Assembly (NCBI RefSeq): GCF_009730915.1
Contig: NC_052480.1
Span: 23,262,419-23,326,418 of the forward strand
Direction: 5' to 3'
Source of the DNA: Dioscorea cayenensis subsp. rotundata
Lineage: Eukaryota > Streptophyta > Magnoliopsida > Dioscoreales > Dioscoreaceae
DNA length: 64,000 bases
Shown: positions 37,680-51,138 of the stretch, piece after piece
Layout: each line of letters begins with the position of its first letter
Position numbering within the stretch: the first letter of the stretch is position 1
Notes under the pieces: model-generated
Databases searched by the model: none
The model's input: only the letters and a program-made list of their open reading frames with translations
Told to the model about the DNA's origin: nothing
Made by a program: the position numbers and the translations under genes

Positions 37680-40407
37680 TTATATTGAAGTTGATGCTTT
37701 GGAGGTCCTGTGCTTGTTGCCAAGAATTATCACAATGACCGTAACATCATCGTGATACTTTCTCCTCCTCCCGGCTGGTACTCTCATCAATTCTTCAGTG
37801 CTGAATCCTGCACGTGCAATCAGTCATTACATGCACAAAGAAATTGTTGCGACAAAAATAATATGGTCCAAAATCATGGATGTACACTTTCATCATGGGG
37901 CAATGAAGATTAACTGTGAAAAATATAATCAAATTAATGATGCAGAAAACATAAATCTCTGTTTGATAAGATAAAATTTAATCAGTTCAAATGGAGTGGA
38001 TAAGCAGTTTGCAATGACCCGGATTGGATCCGCTCTAGCAACTTCTAATGAAGAGTATTCTTTTATCAAAAGTCACAACATGGATGCATCAAGAAGGGAA
38101 ACAGATGTTACTCAAAGTTAACTAATCTCAAGTTAAAAAAGTTTAAAAATGAGTTTGTCTCAGTTACAAACTTACAATTCACAAGAAATGGTTAGTTAGC
38201 CAAGGAATCAAAATCACAAAAAAAATGAGGATCTAATTATCAATATCAATAAATTTTTTGAACCTCCCAAAACCCTGAAAATGACTAAGATGGTAGAGAT
38301 AAATTTAAATAGGTTAGTGCTGAAGAAGTACTCTTGTGTCCAACTGAGTAAAATGCACATCAACAATTCAACAAAAATTCTTCATGTACAGGTCTTGTAG
38401 AACATCATATCATAAGCAGGAGATTCTAGGTGGGATAAATTCACATAATACGGGTTTATTAAAAATGCAGCCACTTCCAAATGTTTGGTCTCATATTAAG
38501 TAGAGCAAGGAAGTACATGTATATGTTACGAAGTAAAATTAAGGACAGTGTTAGTGTGTTGAAGGACAGAAAAGAGATAACGACATGAATTCCCCTGTTC
38601 TATCCTTGTTTCACAAAGGGATGGACTTGCCAAGATGGCTGATGAGAATTTGTGATAGTATGGGTTGTCTTTTAAATCTCTTGTAGTTTTTTTTTTCAGT
38701 TGTTATGTTCTATTGTCCTATACCTTCGTATCATTGATTCCTAGTGTAATAGATTAGCAACTTGGTAACTCCTTTAACCCAGAAAAAAAGAAAGAAGAAA
38801 AATGATAGAAAACAGATCATAAAATTTAAATGCACATTCAAATATGAAAGAAGTCGCCATAAATGCATACCTGCATTTTCTGCTGCCTTGCATATAAGTT
38901 GCTCAATTAGATACTTTGCAGGATCACCAAATGGATTAGCTTTGATATACTGATGAACAATCTCCACAACATCATCATTTTTGAAGAAATCAAATAATCC
39001 ATCACTTCCCAAAATAACGAATAAGTCATTCTCGGAAACAAGATGGTTCATTGTGAATGGGTGAGTGTAGATATAAGGTGGGCTGCACAAATTGTGAACT
39101 CGAAGGATGCCCATAAGTGCATCATTTAGTTCCCTCTGAAAGACAACGTATTGAATTATAAAGTTGACCTGTTTAGCATATAAATAAAAGCAGAAAAATG
39201 GGGAAAGGAATATAAATTACTTTACCTTTTTGAGGTAGCCAACACCAAATGCACGAGTAACTTTCAGTTTTCCTTTCACCCTTCCACCAATAACTGCTAA
39301 AGGATCATCAGGATGGTCAGCCAATACCTTTTTGTATTCGATTTCATTGTCCACAGTATGAGTCTCAGTCAACTGGATGGCTTGTAGTGATCCACCTTCC
39401 TGAACATTAGCAGTAGCTAAAACTGCTCTACTATCACCAAGATTTAAGACATACAAATTGCTCCCATGAAGAACAGCTGCTAGCACACAAGAACCAACAG
39501 AAACCAAATCAGGTCGGTCTTCCATTTCTCGCTCAACCATATTCATAAAATCAATCTCAGCTTGGGAAAGCGCTTGAACAAGACAGTTCAGTACACCGTG
39601 ATGCATAGCTTCAGACAACAATTCTCCTTCCAAGGAATTGGAATTTTGTTCATCAAGTGCTAGAGATAGCCCACTTATTACGCTACCATGATTTGGCAAT
39701 ACTTCATACTTGCTATTTTGATGAGAAAGAACAGAGGAATGCCCCTGTAGCTTACTTTGACATTCAAGCAAATGGAGATAAAATCCAATAGTTTCATAAA
39801 GTGTAGCTGCCAAAAAGTCAGCAGCATCCCGCCCATTGAATCCATCATATATTCCACAAAATAACCACCCATTAGATCCAGAACAGACAGCTTGGACTCG
39901 ATCTTCTCCAGCTGCGCCACCAGCCATCTGTACATCCATAGTATTGAGAAAGCTCGACGATTCAGTTCTTGAAGGTGCACTCATGGGTGTCCATATTCTA
40001 GTTCCTTCAAATATATCACTTTCAGTGGGTAAACTTCCACCTAATGTAGACATACTGCTTTGGGAAGATGATGATAAGAGCTCCAACTTTGAAAGAGAAG
40101 GCGAAGATGCCAACCTTCTAAATGATTTTGGAGAGTCCAGACCAGGTAAGATTTCCTCCCCAAGGACACCATTGCAAATATTTGTATTCGCCAAGGTGGC
40201 ATTTGCGCTGAGTGCAGCGCCTGATAAACAAGAAAATGACCTGCTCCTCATCTTTATGTCAGATTCTTCCATCTCAGTGTCAGAAGACAGCTCAAAAACA
40301 TGTTCAGCTCCATGAGAAGAATTCTGGTGAGTATCACATTGATAACCAAAGCTGACGCAAAGCTCATTGGGAGAAGGAAGAATTTTATCAACTCCTTCCA
40401 TTGGCAA
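37680..40407 (-). CDS. Protein phosphatase 2C, PP2C 40 (POL/PLL-like) type
   Basis: Three coding exons (39226-40407, 38871-39135, 37680-37807) join in frame to about 524 residues. A long Ser-rich N-terminus includes SFSCLSGAALSANATLANTN and SPKSFRRLASSPSLSKL. The PP2C catalytic fold then runs: AGGAAGEDRVQAV, FCGIYDGFNGRDAADFLA (metal-binding Asp in DGFNG instead of the common DGHGG), SVGSCVLAAVL, LYVLNLGDSRAVL, LKVTRAFGVGYLKK, FVILGSDGLFDFF, and finally YHDDVTVIVIIL with the last metal ligands. The block order matches Arabidopsis PP2C 40 (At3g16560), as recalled. PP2Cs are Mg/Mn-dependent Ser/Thr phosphatases, and this subgroup is related to POLTERGEIST phosphatases. The start could be either Met of MPMEGVDK. 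The 5' UTR probably contains an intron, since the upstream 40408-41340 looks like leader plus intron. Confidence 0.92.
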
Positions 40408-42060
40408 AAGGAAGGATGAAGGACTGCCTCACCCTCAACCTCACTCAATCTGAACTATTCAATAAGCAAAACTCCTTATCTTCAACACTAATCTAGAGCA
40501 CACATTAGGCCATAAGGCACAGTTTCATATACTTGAATTGCAAACAGCTCGAAGCCTGAGTAAAGAAAAAAAAATTTAAGAGGAACAATTACTTCTCTGC
40601 AGTGGCAAAGCATAAACAACCAATTCATTGTTAGTAAGAGATTTTCAAAAAGTAACATAACTATTTTCCCCAAATATTTTTTTCGGGTCAGTCTACAACT
40701 TTGAAGCCAACAAGTATAGAATAATGTATAACTTAACAAGGAGAGGAATCGGGTGTGTGTATGCGTCTATGTCGTCATATTTTTGTCAAGACAAGCGCAC
40801 CAAAATATACAGCAATAAACAGATGATGCTCAAATTAGGAATGGCGAAGTGGAAAAGAAAGTTGAATAAACATCACCCCTACAATGGTAGGAGAGTTAGT
40901 ATTTCCTTCCCCCCAGCTGTCACGCAGAGGTCAAGGGTTCAATTCTGTGGCTTGTCCACATTTATCAAAAAAAGGAAATAAAAAAAATCAATACGCATCT
41001 TCTTTTTTTTCTTCTTCTTCTTCTTCTCTAAGAAAGCAAAGCAGAGAGTCTGAAAATGGAATGAATTTCCATCTTCAAACACACACACACATATCCACTC
41101 ACAAACAAAAGAATAAATAAAATAAAAGATGATGAACATAATAATAAAACACAAAGATTGATCTTTATAGCTTGGTGCAAGAAAAAGAAGAAGACATGAA
41201 TATGTATAGATTGGTATTTGTTAATGAGGAGAAGAAAGAACTCATCACCTGACAAGAGAATGGAGGCCTTCTTCCTAAGCAACGAACCCATGGGCTGGAG
41301 TCGGCAAACAAAGTTCCAAAGCTGATTTCTTTTGTTGCTACAATCTAATCCCAAATATCCACACAAAAAACACAAAAGAAAGCATCAAGAGAAAACAGAA
41401 ATTTTACAGAAAATAAGAATGATAATAATGATAATAGATTAAGAAATCACAAGGATCATCACTACCTTTTCCATTACTCAAACAAGATGATGAACATACT
41501 CCCCTCTTCTCATCTCTTATCAAGCAACACCGATGAAACAAATCCAATCACAATCTTATATTCTGGTGAGAGAAGAAGAGGCACAAAATCAAATTCAGTT
41601 ATAACCACTCCGAAATTAAAAGCTGCAAGTTACAACAATAACAAATCATCTTCTTTTTTTGACCAACACGGGTCAATGTTTTCTTTGGAAATCCAAAAAT
41701 AAAATAAACAAAAGAGTTTAATCAAAAGAGCACAAAAACTATGAAGAGAAGTGATGGAGTAACTTGGAATAAAAATGACTCCTATAAGAGAGAAGGGGAA
41801 GGGGGGTCTGCCCTGGAGTTCAGTCAAGGAAAGGCTTACAGGTGTCTTCCAAAACTCTGGAGGAGACTCTTCGACTCCGGAGGGCCGGGATGGCGACAAG
41901 CAAGGTCGCTAACGACGCGCGGCGGAGCGCACGAGCATGAAACATTGATTAAAGAGTCTTTGTTCGGATGCACGACGAATGGATCGCCATTTTCTCTTCT
42001 CACGCCACGCCACGCCACGCAACACAAAACAACACGACACACTGCACCCAGTTTTGGTCT
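40408..42060. other. Likely 5' UTR, intron and promoter of the PP2C gene
   Basis: Non-coding. It contains the SINE-like insertion listed at 40870-40985, and CTT and CA runs at about 41005-41035 and 41079-41092. A GC-richer block lies at about 41760-42030, with four copies of CACGC near 42001-42020, consistent with a promoter or first untranslated exon. This is inferred from position only. Confidence 0.45.
40870..40985 (+). mobile_element. tRNA-derived SINE-like insertion with LINE-type 3' end
   Basis: GGTCAAGGGTTCAATTC near 40930-40946 resembles a polymerase III B box, and TGGTAGGAGAG upstream may be a weak A box. The 3' end TCTGTGGCTTGTCCACATTT, then A-rich sequence, matches the stem-loop plus tail of the LINE at 14.5 kb. 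The 5' boundary and the target duplication could not be fixed. A tRNA-derived head with a LINE-like tail is the standard anatomy of plant SINEs. Confidence 0.55.
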
Positions 42061-45000
42061 TTATATATAACATATGTATATTTATTTATTTATTTATTTA
42101 TTTATATGTGTATATATATATATATTAAAAGGACAGGGAAAAAAAAAAGGAGCCATTTGGTTGAATGGTTGGTCAGTGTACCTGTGAGATTCAAATGATG
42201 GGTTGATGAATGATGTGGCATTTGGATTGAAAACAAAGAATTTGTAGGTGGTTACTTGTTAATGAGAGCTCGAAATAGACTTGAAAAGCATCTGATGTTT
42301 TTTTTTTCCTTAAAAAAAAAAGTCAACTATACATGAGAGGGAGTAAATAAGTGAATATATCAATACTTCTATGATTGCGAAATGTTGGTATACATTTAAT
42401 TGTATTTTTATTATGTTATATTATCCAACAACCTTGTCTCTAGCTCTTACATTTGCTTTTGATTTTGAATTACTATCGCTAGCCGATTCAAATTTTTTAT
42501 TTTTTAAATTGATTAATAAATTTAATACAGTACAAAACCTCGTTGGATAGTGGTATTTTAATCTATGTGGCTTACCCATTTTTTTAACTTATAAATTTTT
42601 TTTGATTATTTAAATTAACAACAGTTTTACAAATTATGGATTAACAAGATTTGTTACAGAGGCAGACATACACATCAATAAAAAAATAATATAATAATAA
42701 TTATCAATATTGTTTAACATTGCTGGTAAAAACTAACATGATCCTGCTGGGACAAACGTCTACACACACTTAAACCACGGGATCTCTGTGGATTGGACTT
42801 CATGTACTGCACCAATGGCCTATTTTTCATTTTTTTGAGAAAAGATCAACGCTTCTTTGAAAAGTATAATGCAGGCTATGCAGCTACTAGCTGGTTCTTC
42901 CATTGATTTGTGTTGGTGAAAGGATTGTCTATATATTTTTTTTTATATGAAATTATGATGATATTTTATATATCCACTTTGAGTAATAATACTGTCGTCG
43001 TCACCATAATCTGTGTCTTTAATCTATTTATTTATTTTATGGGTTGGCCTTGTGATTGCATGAAGAGCCATGGAAATTAGGAATAGAATCACAGTGTGCG
43101 AAGGAAAAGCATCATGAATCATGTGCGGTTAGTTTCAGAATATGACCGAAGAGTGATTATTAGAAGATTAGCACAAAACAAAGTCTGGCTACAAATGAGG
43201 ATGATGATATATGCACAGAGAGAGCACCACATAAAGCACAAGATGCCGAAGAAGCAGGGCATGAAATGGCCACCTCTCTTTTGCATGGACCGCAGCAGAA
43301 GCTACAGAAATTGCAGGTAATCATGGCATGGTTGTTGTTCCATTCGGTTCTCTCAAAGCCTGCACTGCACCTGCACCAATGCCGGCAAACACACGCCCAT
43401 GTCCCACCAACAGCAAGTGGGAACCTAATTTATTTTCTTTTCTTCTATTTCTCTGACGCGGCAAAGGGTGCCCACCCCTGCCCAATTGGAATAAATAACC
43501 TGTCAAAGACATCACTAGCAAAATAAATGGGCCCATGCACAGAGCCCAATACAAGCGTGACCCAATGGATTACTATTTGTTCTTACTTCTGTTCTAGTCT
43601 TTCCACTGTTCAAATGGCGAGTCTTGTCCTTTTGGCTTCCCCCAACCATCTGTATCAGGTGAGCCTTGAAGAAAGAGATCCCATTAATTGTTCTCCTTTG
43701 TATATTGTGACTTTCCCGATTTATTTATTTATTTATTTTTGTATAAAACATTTTTTTTATTATGGTGAATAACCGCCGAATCTCACGTACTAATAAATTT
43801 AATTATTTTATAAATTTTTTATAAAAAATTTGTTCTCAAATTGAATAAAGTGTTAGAATAATTTAAAAAAAAATAATAATAAATACTTCTTGATATTAGA
43901 AAATGGCAAATAAAAAAGAATACGGGTCTTTTTTAATCATAATTTTATGGTTTATCCACTTTATTAAAAAAAAAAAGAATACGGGTTTACGACAGATTAA
44001 AAAAAAACAGAAGGAATATTTCCAAGGAGCTTTTAATGCAAATGGCTGTGCCCATGTCCTTGTTGACAATGTTGAGGAAATTAACCACATTTTTGCACTC
44101 TGTAGTATTTATTTATTTATTTATTGAAGAAAAAATTGCACTCTGTATTAAGAACAGAGCATTTTGTTGGAGAAGTAGGCATTAATTTATTATTTCATGT
44201 TTAGATTTGGCTTCACAAATATGTTCATGCTGATTCCAGTTTTCCTTACAAGCAGTGTTCATCTAACTCCAGCAAAATGACTCTTTTAAGTAATCGCGAG
44301 TGTGTGGGAGTTCATCAATCCTGATGCTTGAGGTATTCACTTTTTATATTGATGCATATGATTTTCAATTGCCGCACATTATTATAGGTGTTTCTTACTT
44401 TAGTGTTGCTGGAGATAACAGGTGGCAAACTGAGAATAATTAGTTTGATATTTCTGTGACTTTTCATCTTCACTTGTATTGATTATTTGCAAAACGTTAG
44501 TTAGTGATTCAAGGGAAGCTAAAATTCGTGGCATGGGGCCTTCTACAGACTTAATTTTATGGTGATCATGAAAGAGATTGGACCAGATTCTTAAAGTCAT
44601 TTGCTCATTACTGGAGTATTTCATTAGTTATGGCTGCAACAGGTGAAATTTTTAGGATTTAGTAGTTTTGATTATTAAATTTACATTTTCAAAATTACTA
44701 CTAAAGATAGGTCTTGTAGATGTTATGTAGCATGAAAAATTGCACTTCAATGAGTATCTTGGCTCCTTTTGGGACTTTTACGGCTTTCATTAACTTACTT
44801 GTAGATTTGATGATATTACCAATATCAAGTATTTTTCTTAGCTGGTCATCAAATTTTAGGCATCTCATAACAACTGTGCAACTGGAAGACTCTTTTCAAG
44901 TATATAGTTATATTCATGGGTGGTTTTTGACATGAACTATCTTATATGTTTACGGAAACCTCATGTTCGCACAACTCAGAAAAAAGATAGACTCTGCTCA

Positions 45001-45649
45001 ACTCATGCATGTCCAATTAATGTGTTGAATCTGCTGTGGTTAGTGTTTGATCATGAAGGAAACCTCCATTTACCTGTCACATCCTTGCTTTATCTCCTTT
45101 TGACGCATTTATTTGGGCCCAGATTAAAGAGCAGGATATGAATACATAGGTTTTTGTTAAATAGATGGTACGTTCTCCATCAGTGAAGAACACCCAAAAA
45201 GCCTTCGTACTGACAGTCCAAAATCAGGTGTTTTCTTTTTTTTTAGTTCACAAATCATGTTGTTATCTTTTGTTTCAGTACATAGACTGCATGATGATTG
45301 AAGAATGATTATCCATGCCATTTTCTGCATACTTTCGGTGATGCTGGCATTGCTTTTGCAGATCAGTAGTCTACTCTGGTAGAAAATGCTTGATACTCTG
45401 CTTGTATTAATGGTGTGGTTAATTAAATGCGATGGTTGAATTCTGTTTATCCCTGAAGCTCACTCTTGTACATATATATCATCCTATAATAGAAAATGCA
45501 CCCGTTAAATGCCTTTTTTTTTAAGCTCTTATATATGTATGTTTGTGTGTGTATCTATATATACTTAAAATCAACCTTCTACGTGATCTTTTATCTATTA
45601 AAGTTGAACACAGGTTCTTGGGTAGTGAAATATCACTAATTGATGGTGT
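42061..45649. other. Intergenic region with no supported gene
   Basis: It contains a TTTA run (42081-42104), the micro-insertion at 43928-43970 and many T-rich ORFs. A short ATG frame at 43614 ending at a GT (MASLVLLASPNHLYQ) could be a first exon, but no second exon could be linked. Nothing else resembles a gene or RNA. Confidence 0.5.
43912..43986 (+). mobile_element. Micro-insertion: LINE/SINE 3' tail with TSD
   Basis: AAGAATACGGGT is present on both sides (within 43912-43927 and 43971-43986). Between them lie about 40 bases ending TTTTATGGTTTATCCACTTT and then poly(A). The tail is a shortened version of the LINE 3' end (TGTGGTTTATCCACA). It reads as one reverse-transcription event that copied little more than the tail. 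Confidence 0.78.
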
Positions 45650-45659
45650 TACATATTTG

Positions 45660-46092
45660 GGGTAAATTTTTCATGTAGTCACTGTATTATGGCCGATTTT
45701 CACTTTGATCATCGTGTTTCAATTTGTTTCTTTTTGGTCATTAGTTATCGATTTGTTTTCACCGGTTGGTCACTTGGGGCTTTCCGGCCCAATTTGAATG
45801 ACGTGGCCGCCGGAAATACCACGTCACTATTTGTTTAATATTTCTCTCATCCCAGCTGGAGAGAGGATGCTGACTCGGCTAACATAACCCCAGCCAGGAT
45901 GCTGACTCAGCTCATTTAATCCTAGTCAGCATCCAACTAATCTTCTCCTTTTCCATTCTATGCTAGGGTTCATCCTTCCAAACCGAGAGAGAAAGGGGAA
46001 TTCGATCCGAGAGAGAGGGAGACATCCGATCCGAGAGAGAAAGGGGCTCGAAGCACACGGTTTCTCCATCAGTGTTGAAGCGAGGAGAGGAA
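45660..46092 (+). repeat. Left TIR of the MULE
   Basis: Matches the reverse complement of 52227-52652 with few differences. It includes two direct copies of GGATGCTGACTC(G/A)GCT (45865 and 45897) and an inverted AGTCAGCATCC (45924-45934). These are candidate transposase binding sites. The TIR also carries the promoter and 5' leader of the transposase gene. Confidence 0.92.
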
Positions 46093-46157
46093 GAAGAAGT
46101 CCTGAATTTCGGACGACTAAAGTTAGGGCTAACCGGCGGCAACCATAGTTGGTCATA

Positions 46158-49100
46158 ATGCCAAACTGTTGGAATATAAGAGACGTGGAAGGCGCAACAC
46201 CAGAATATGGTAAGTTATTCTTGTCCATTTTCAATTTATTTTCCTTTCCACGTTAATTTACTTCTTCAATCTTTCTTGATTCGTACCATTTTGTCCTTAT
46301 CTTAATATGTAGTTCTTATTGGGACCCAGTTGTTATCCTCTCCATAACCTGGAAAAACTAGCCCAAATATGATGTCTATTCAACTGAGTTTAGCATGCTT
46401 GAAATGTGATGTTCCTTTATATACTCTTGATAGTTGTTCATGTTTTGTTAATTGCTTGGTTGTCCTTCGTATAATAATCGAAATTATCTCTGTGGAGTAC
46501 ATAATTAACATGCTTTGGTGAAGTACATGATGAACACCTTTAAATGCATCTAATATTATTGTTTGGATGTGTTTGCCTAGCTGTGCTTGTATGGCATACT
46601 TGTATGTATTGTATGTATGATGTACTGATTGTAATTTATATATGTTTTATTATTTCTTATAATAATTTCCATTGTTTTCATCCAGTGCCCTTTGCCGATT
46701 TTTTTACAATACAAATGCACTATGGGATGGATGACATTGTAAATTGGAGTGATTATAGGATGGCAGGCTTTGTAGATTTTTGCGATGCTGATTTCATATC
46801 TAGATTGGAGATTTTAGATATGGCCAGAGATTTGAAGATTCATGTAGATGAGTGCAGCTTATGGTGGAATGAGAAGAGTAGTCAAGTAGCAAGGTTGAAA
46901 GAATTAAAATCTGACTCAGATGTCATTCTGATGGCTTCAAGTGTGGGGCAGAACAGGATTGCAAGTGTTTATGTGAAGGTTGTTACGATGGATGATCCCA
47001 TTGGTCCGAGCAAGTCAGGAAATGTTGCAAGTGTAAGCAATTCTGTGAAGGCAGCAGATGCTAATGTAGAATATGAACTAGATGAAGTTGAGGAAGAGCT
47101 CATAGATGCTGGGGATGAAGACCTTGATGGTGGTGAAGAACATGTACACAGTAAAAGTTTGCAGGATGATGAATTGCAAGAAGAAGCTGGAGATGAAGAT
47201 CTTGATGCTGCTGAAGAACATTTGGGCTCTGAAAGTGGACAGGGAAGAGATCATGAAGACCATGTGGTCAATAAAGGTGTACAGGATAATGAAGGGCAAG
47301 AGGCTGAGGGAGATGGACAGGAAAGTGATGCAGAGAGTGATATTCATGATTCCGAGTACAGTCTTAACAGTGAAGGCAGCGACGGGGCTGAAGGTGATGA
47401 AGGGGATGAAAGGAATTCTGCTGCTAATGAAGGACATGATGCTCATGTGAATGTTGGTCAGGTAGTAGATGATGACGAGCAAGATGTCCAGACTGACTAT
47501 GCTGATTCTGATGAGCTGCAATCATGTTCTTCAACTGATGAAGAAGGTATCAAGATTCCAAAGCCCAAATATTCTGAATTTAGAGAACAGACAGATATGA
47601 AAGATCCTCAGTTTAAAATAGGGATGAAGTTTAGAAGTTTTGCACAGTTCAAGCAAGCAGTGAAAAACTATGGGATAAAGAACAGGGTTGTTATGAACTT
47701 CAAGCCAAACAGTAAAGTCAGGTGTAGGGCATATTGTAAAAAAGGATGTCCATTTTACCTGTGGGCTTCACCAATGATGCATGATAAGAACACAATTCAG
47801 ATCAAGGCTGGCCATCTCAAGCATGAATGTACACGGGACCATAACATAAGGCATGTCAGTGCGAAGTGGATAGCAGAAGAATACCTGGAGCAGCTCAGAA
47901 AGTGCACTCCATCTTGGAAGCTTTCGTATAATACAAGTCGTGAGGACCAACCAAAGAAACAAACATAAGCGTATTAAAAAGCTTGGAGGGCCAAAAAAAT
48001 ATTGCAGTAAGGTACATCATGAAGTATATCTTACTTTTTGAAATTGTTTGCTTAATATTTTCTAAGATGGATCAATAATATTGTTTACCTGATCTTTCTT
48101 TTATATACTTGTTGGGAATTAGAATGCTTGATGGGGATGAGCACACACAAATGTGTAGGTTGTATGATTATAGATTGAATTGCTTAGCACACACCCTCGA
48201 CCCACAATCAAGTTTAGATGCAATGAGGGTGTGTTTTTCAAGAATGTATGTGTGCTTATCCCCACTCGAGCGAGGATTCCCTAGCGAGTTGTAGGCGAGT
48301 TATATCCGCCGATGGTTGTTTCTTGAAGGGATACTATGGGGGTCACTACTTACATACTGCTGGCATAGATGCAAATGATTGCATCTATCCAATAGCATGG
48401 GCGATGGTGGACGTGGGAAAAACTTCGATAATTGGGTGTGGTTTCGGAATTGTTGGTCAAGATCTAGAGATTAGCAACTCTCATCAACTGGGTGTTTCAT
48501 GAGTGACAGAGTAAGGTAAAGAAAATATTACTAAGTTTAGTTTGTTTAATATCCTTTAAATCATAGTATGTTTCTATGTGCTGAATTAATTATCCTTTGA
48601 ATCATAGTATGCTCTATGTGCTGACTGAATTTTAATTAGAATGGGCTGTATGTTTCTATGTGTTGAATTTTACTTTGAATGGGCTGTATGTTTCTATGTG
48701 CTGAATTAATTTTCATTTGACTCATAGTATGCTATATGTGCTGAATTTTAAGTTGAATCATAGTATGTTTCTATGTGCTGAATTTTACTTTGAATGGGTT
48801 GTATGTTTCTATGTGTTGAATTTTCCTTTGAATCATAGTATGCTATATGTGCTGAATTAATTAACATTACTTTGTGTTTGCTTTCCTTTTTTTGGTATGT
48901 TTTTTAATTTTTTGTAACTTGTCCTGTGAATGTTTGCTGGTGAATGGATCTTCTCTTAGGGCCTTCTAAATGCAATTGAGGAAATCTTCCCTCACAGTGA
49001 ACATCGATTCTGTGTGAGACATATACATACAAACTTTAGAAAAAAATTTAGAGGTAAAGGTCTTAAGGACCATTTATGGGCTTGTGCTAGGAGTAGTTAC

Positions 49101-51113
49101 ATCCCTGCATTTAACATGGCAATGAAAGCACTCAAAGATAAGTCAGTAGAAGCTCACAATTTCATGAAAAATATTGACCATGTCCATTGGAGCAGGTCAC
49201 ACTTCAAATCAAAATTTAGGTGTGACATGTTGCTTAACAATTTATGCGAATGCTTTAATGACCAAATACTTGAAGCCGGGACAAAAAGGGATAGTTAGTC
49301 TTAATGAGATGATCCGAACACGCCTAATGGTTAGGATCCAAAAAGAGAAGAGATTTAATGAATAAATGCACCACACAAAGATTGTCCTAAAATTGTTAAC
49401 AAGCTAGAAAAGGGCAAACAATTAAGTTGGTCATATAAGACAACTTGGTCAGGTGGTGACAAGTACCAAGTTGCATGTTTAGATGGGCAATTTATTGTTG
49501 ACTGCAAGGAAATGTCTTGCACATGTAGGAAGTGGCAACCGATGTATTCCCTCGTTGCCATGCAATATCAGCCTTTGTATTACAACAAAAACCCAAGATT
49601 ACATAGATGAGTGTTATAAAGTTAGTACTTTCCCTAGCCACATATAGCCATATATTAAACCCAACACAAGATGCAAATCATGGCACAAAGAGTCCACAAA
49701 CTCCAATCATACCCCCAGAACCAGCAAACAAGAACAGGGGCAGGAAACCAATGATGAGGAGAAAGGATCCTCTTGAAGAACCCACTGGATTCACTAAAGG
49801 GAAGGTCAGTAGGAAAGGCCACAGCAAGACTTGCAGTGTTTGTGGAGCTATTGGGCATAACAGGAGGTACCATGGTCAGCAGGTGAGCAGTTTATGATTT
49901 TATTAAGCATTTCAGCTACTTTCTGTTTATCATTACTCTAATAATGTGACACTCACAGGGACAAAGACAGAGGTACAACACAGCTGAAGAGGCACATAAT
50001 CAACAAGTACAATCAGAATAAATTTAACTATAATATATCTTTTCAACTATGCCAATAATATTATTTGTTTTTATGCAGGGTGATAGAACTGACATAGATC
50101 CTATGGACACAATTGATCCACATGTTCTTCAGGATCACTTCACCAATGTTATGGAGGTATGTTTACTGATTTTTGGAAAAGCATGAGCAGAACAACACAT
50201 GTTCATATAATATGCACAAAACTTGTCTGTTTTAATGTAGATGAGTAACATACCTCAACATGACAACATTTCTAGAAGATCTGCAAATGCTGTTGAGGAA
50301 CATGGCAATCCAGCAGAACCAGCACCCTCATCACTACCACAAGTAAGTCCACAAAATATATACCCAAATTTGACTTTGTTTATGTAATAAAAATACCTTA
50401 TGGGTTGAGCATATATACCCAGGAAATTACAACTGCAGAACATGATATGCAAAGGCCTCCAGCAAGTGGAAGCCAGGCAGCTTCACCTAACATACAGGTA
50501 GTTGATTTAATTTACAAAATTGTTTTGTAGCAGATTTATGATGAAAAATTGTTTCTATGAAATTATCAGGCAGGTCAAACCACTAATCAAACAACAACCA
50601 TGAAAGCAGTTGAATGTGGGAAAATTGCCCTCAAGGGGAATGAAAAAACAACTTCTGTCCAAAGGGCAAGCAAGGAAGCAGTTACCTAGGAAAATATCTC
50701 CTCAGGTTATCTTCAGCACTCCTACAACAATTGGGACTCAGGCAAATGCACAAGTGCCACAGGTATATTTTTTTTAATACTTGAGGAGATGTGCAACATA
50801 TATTTGATGAAGCATTTAATTATCTAAAAATTGCAGGTAGGAGTAACTACTGAGCAAGCCTATCCCGCAACAATAGTTGGAGATGGAGATGGAAGCTTGG
50901 AGAGGAACATTTTGCCTACACTGGGAATACAAGACCAACTCCTCTCCAAAAGCCAAGCGAGGAAGCATTTTCCAGCAAGACCAACACCAATCAACAATCA
51001 ATGGGTGGACAGAAATTTAGAAGCCATAACCAAACCAACTCAAACTGGGAAAAGAATGAAAGTTTGGCTTCCACCAGGGCTTGGAGGGAAACTTGCATCT
51101 GGGAGACCATAAA
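46158..51113 (+). pseudogene. MULE transposase (mudrA-like), decayed
   Basis: Exon 1 (46158-46209, MPNCWNIRDVEGATPEY) splices to 46686. A long acidic Asp/Glu-rich region comes next, then the Mutator DNA-binding-type domain (FKIGMKFRSFAQFKQAVKNY, then CRAYCKKGCPFYLWA). The MULE nuclease follows: ADGCFLKGYYGGHYLHTAGI with the first Asp, then MSDR with the second. After an intron come HRFCVRHIHTNFRKKFRGK and NNLCECFN, the expected Glu region. The SWIM finger (SCTCRKWQ onward) and the zinc knuckle CSVCGAIGHNRRYHG follow. Proline/Gln-rich exons continue to 51113. Frameshifts and stops near 47940-48110, 48240-48295, 48430, 49298 and 49560-49610 break it, so it is not active. Confidence 0.87.
48551..48862. 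repeat. Minisatellite inside the MULE
   Basis: About eight imperfect units of 35-42 bases, each containing ATAGTATG or GGCTGTATG, TTTCTATGTG and CTGAATT. They sit in the intron between the two halves of the MULE nuclease domain. Confidence 0.85.
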
Positions 51114-51138
51114 GAACTGTAATAAAAGTGGGTGCTTA

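Noticed and set aside
43614-43658. Possible first exon (MASLVLLASPNHLYQ before a GT)
   Set aside because: No downstream exon with a matching phase and recognisable protein could be found.
47078-47521. 147-codon minus-strand ORF inside the MULE
   Set aside because: It mirrors the Asp/Glu-rich run of the transposase, giving Ile/Phe/Ser-rich nonsense.
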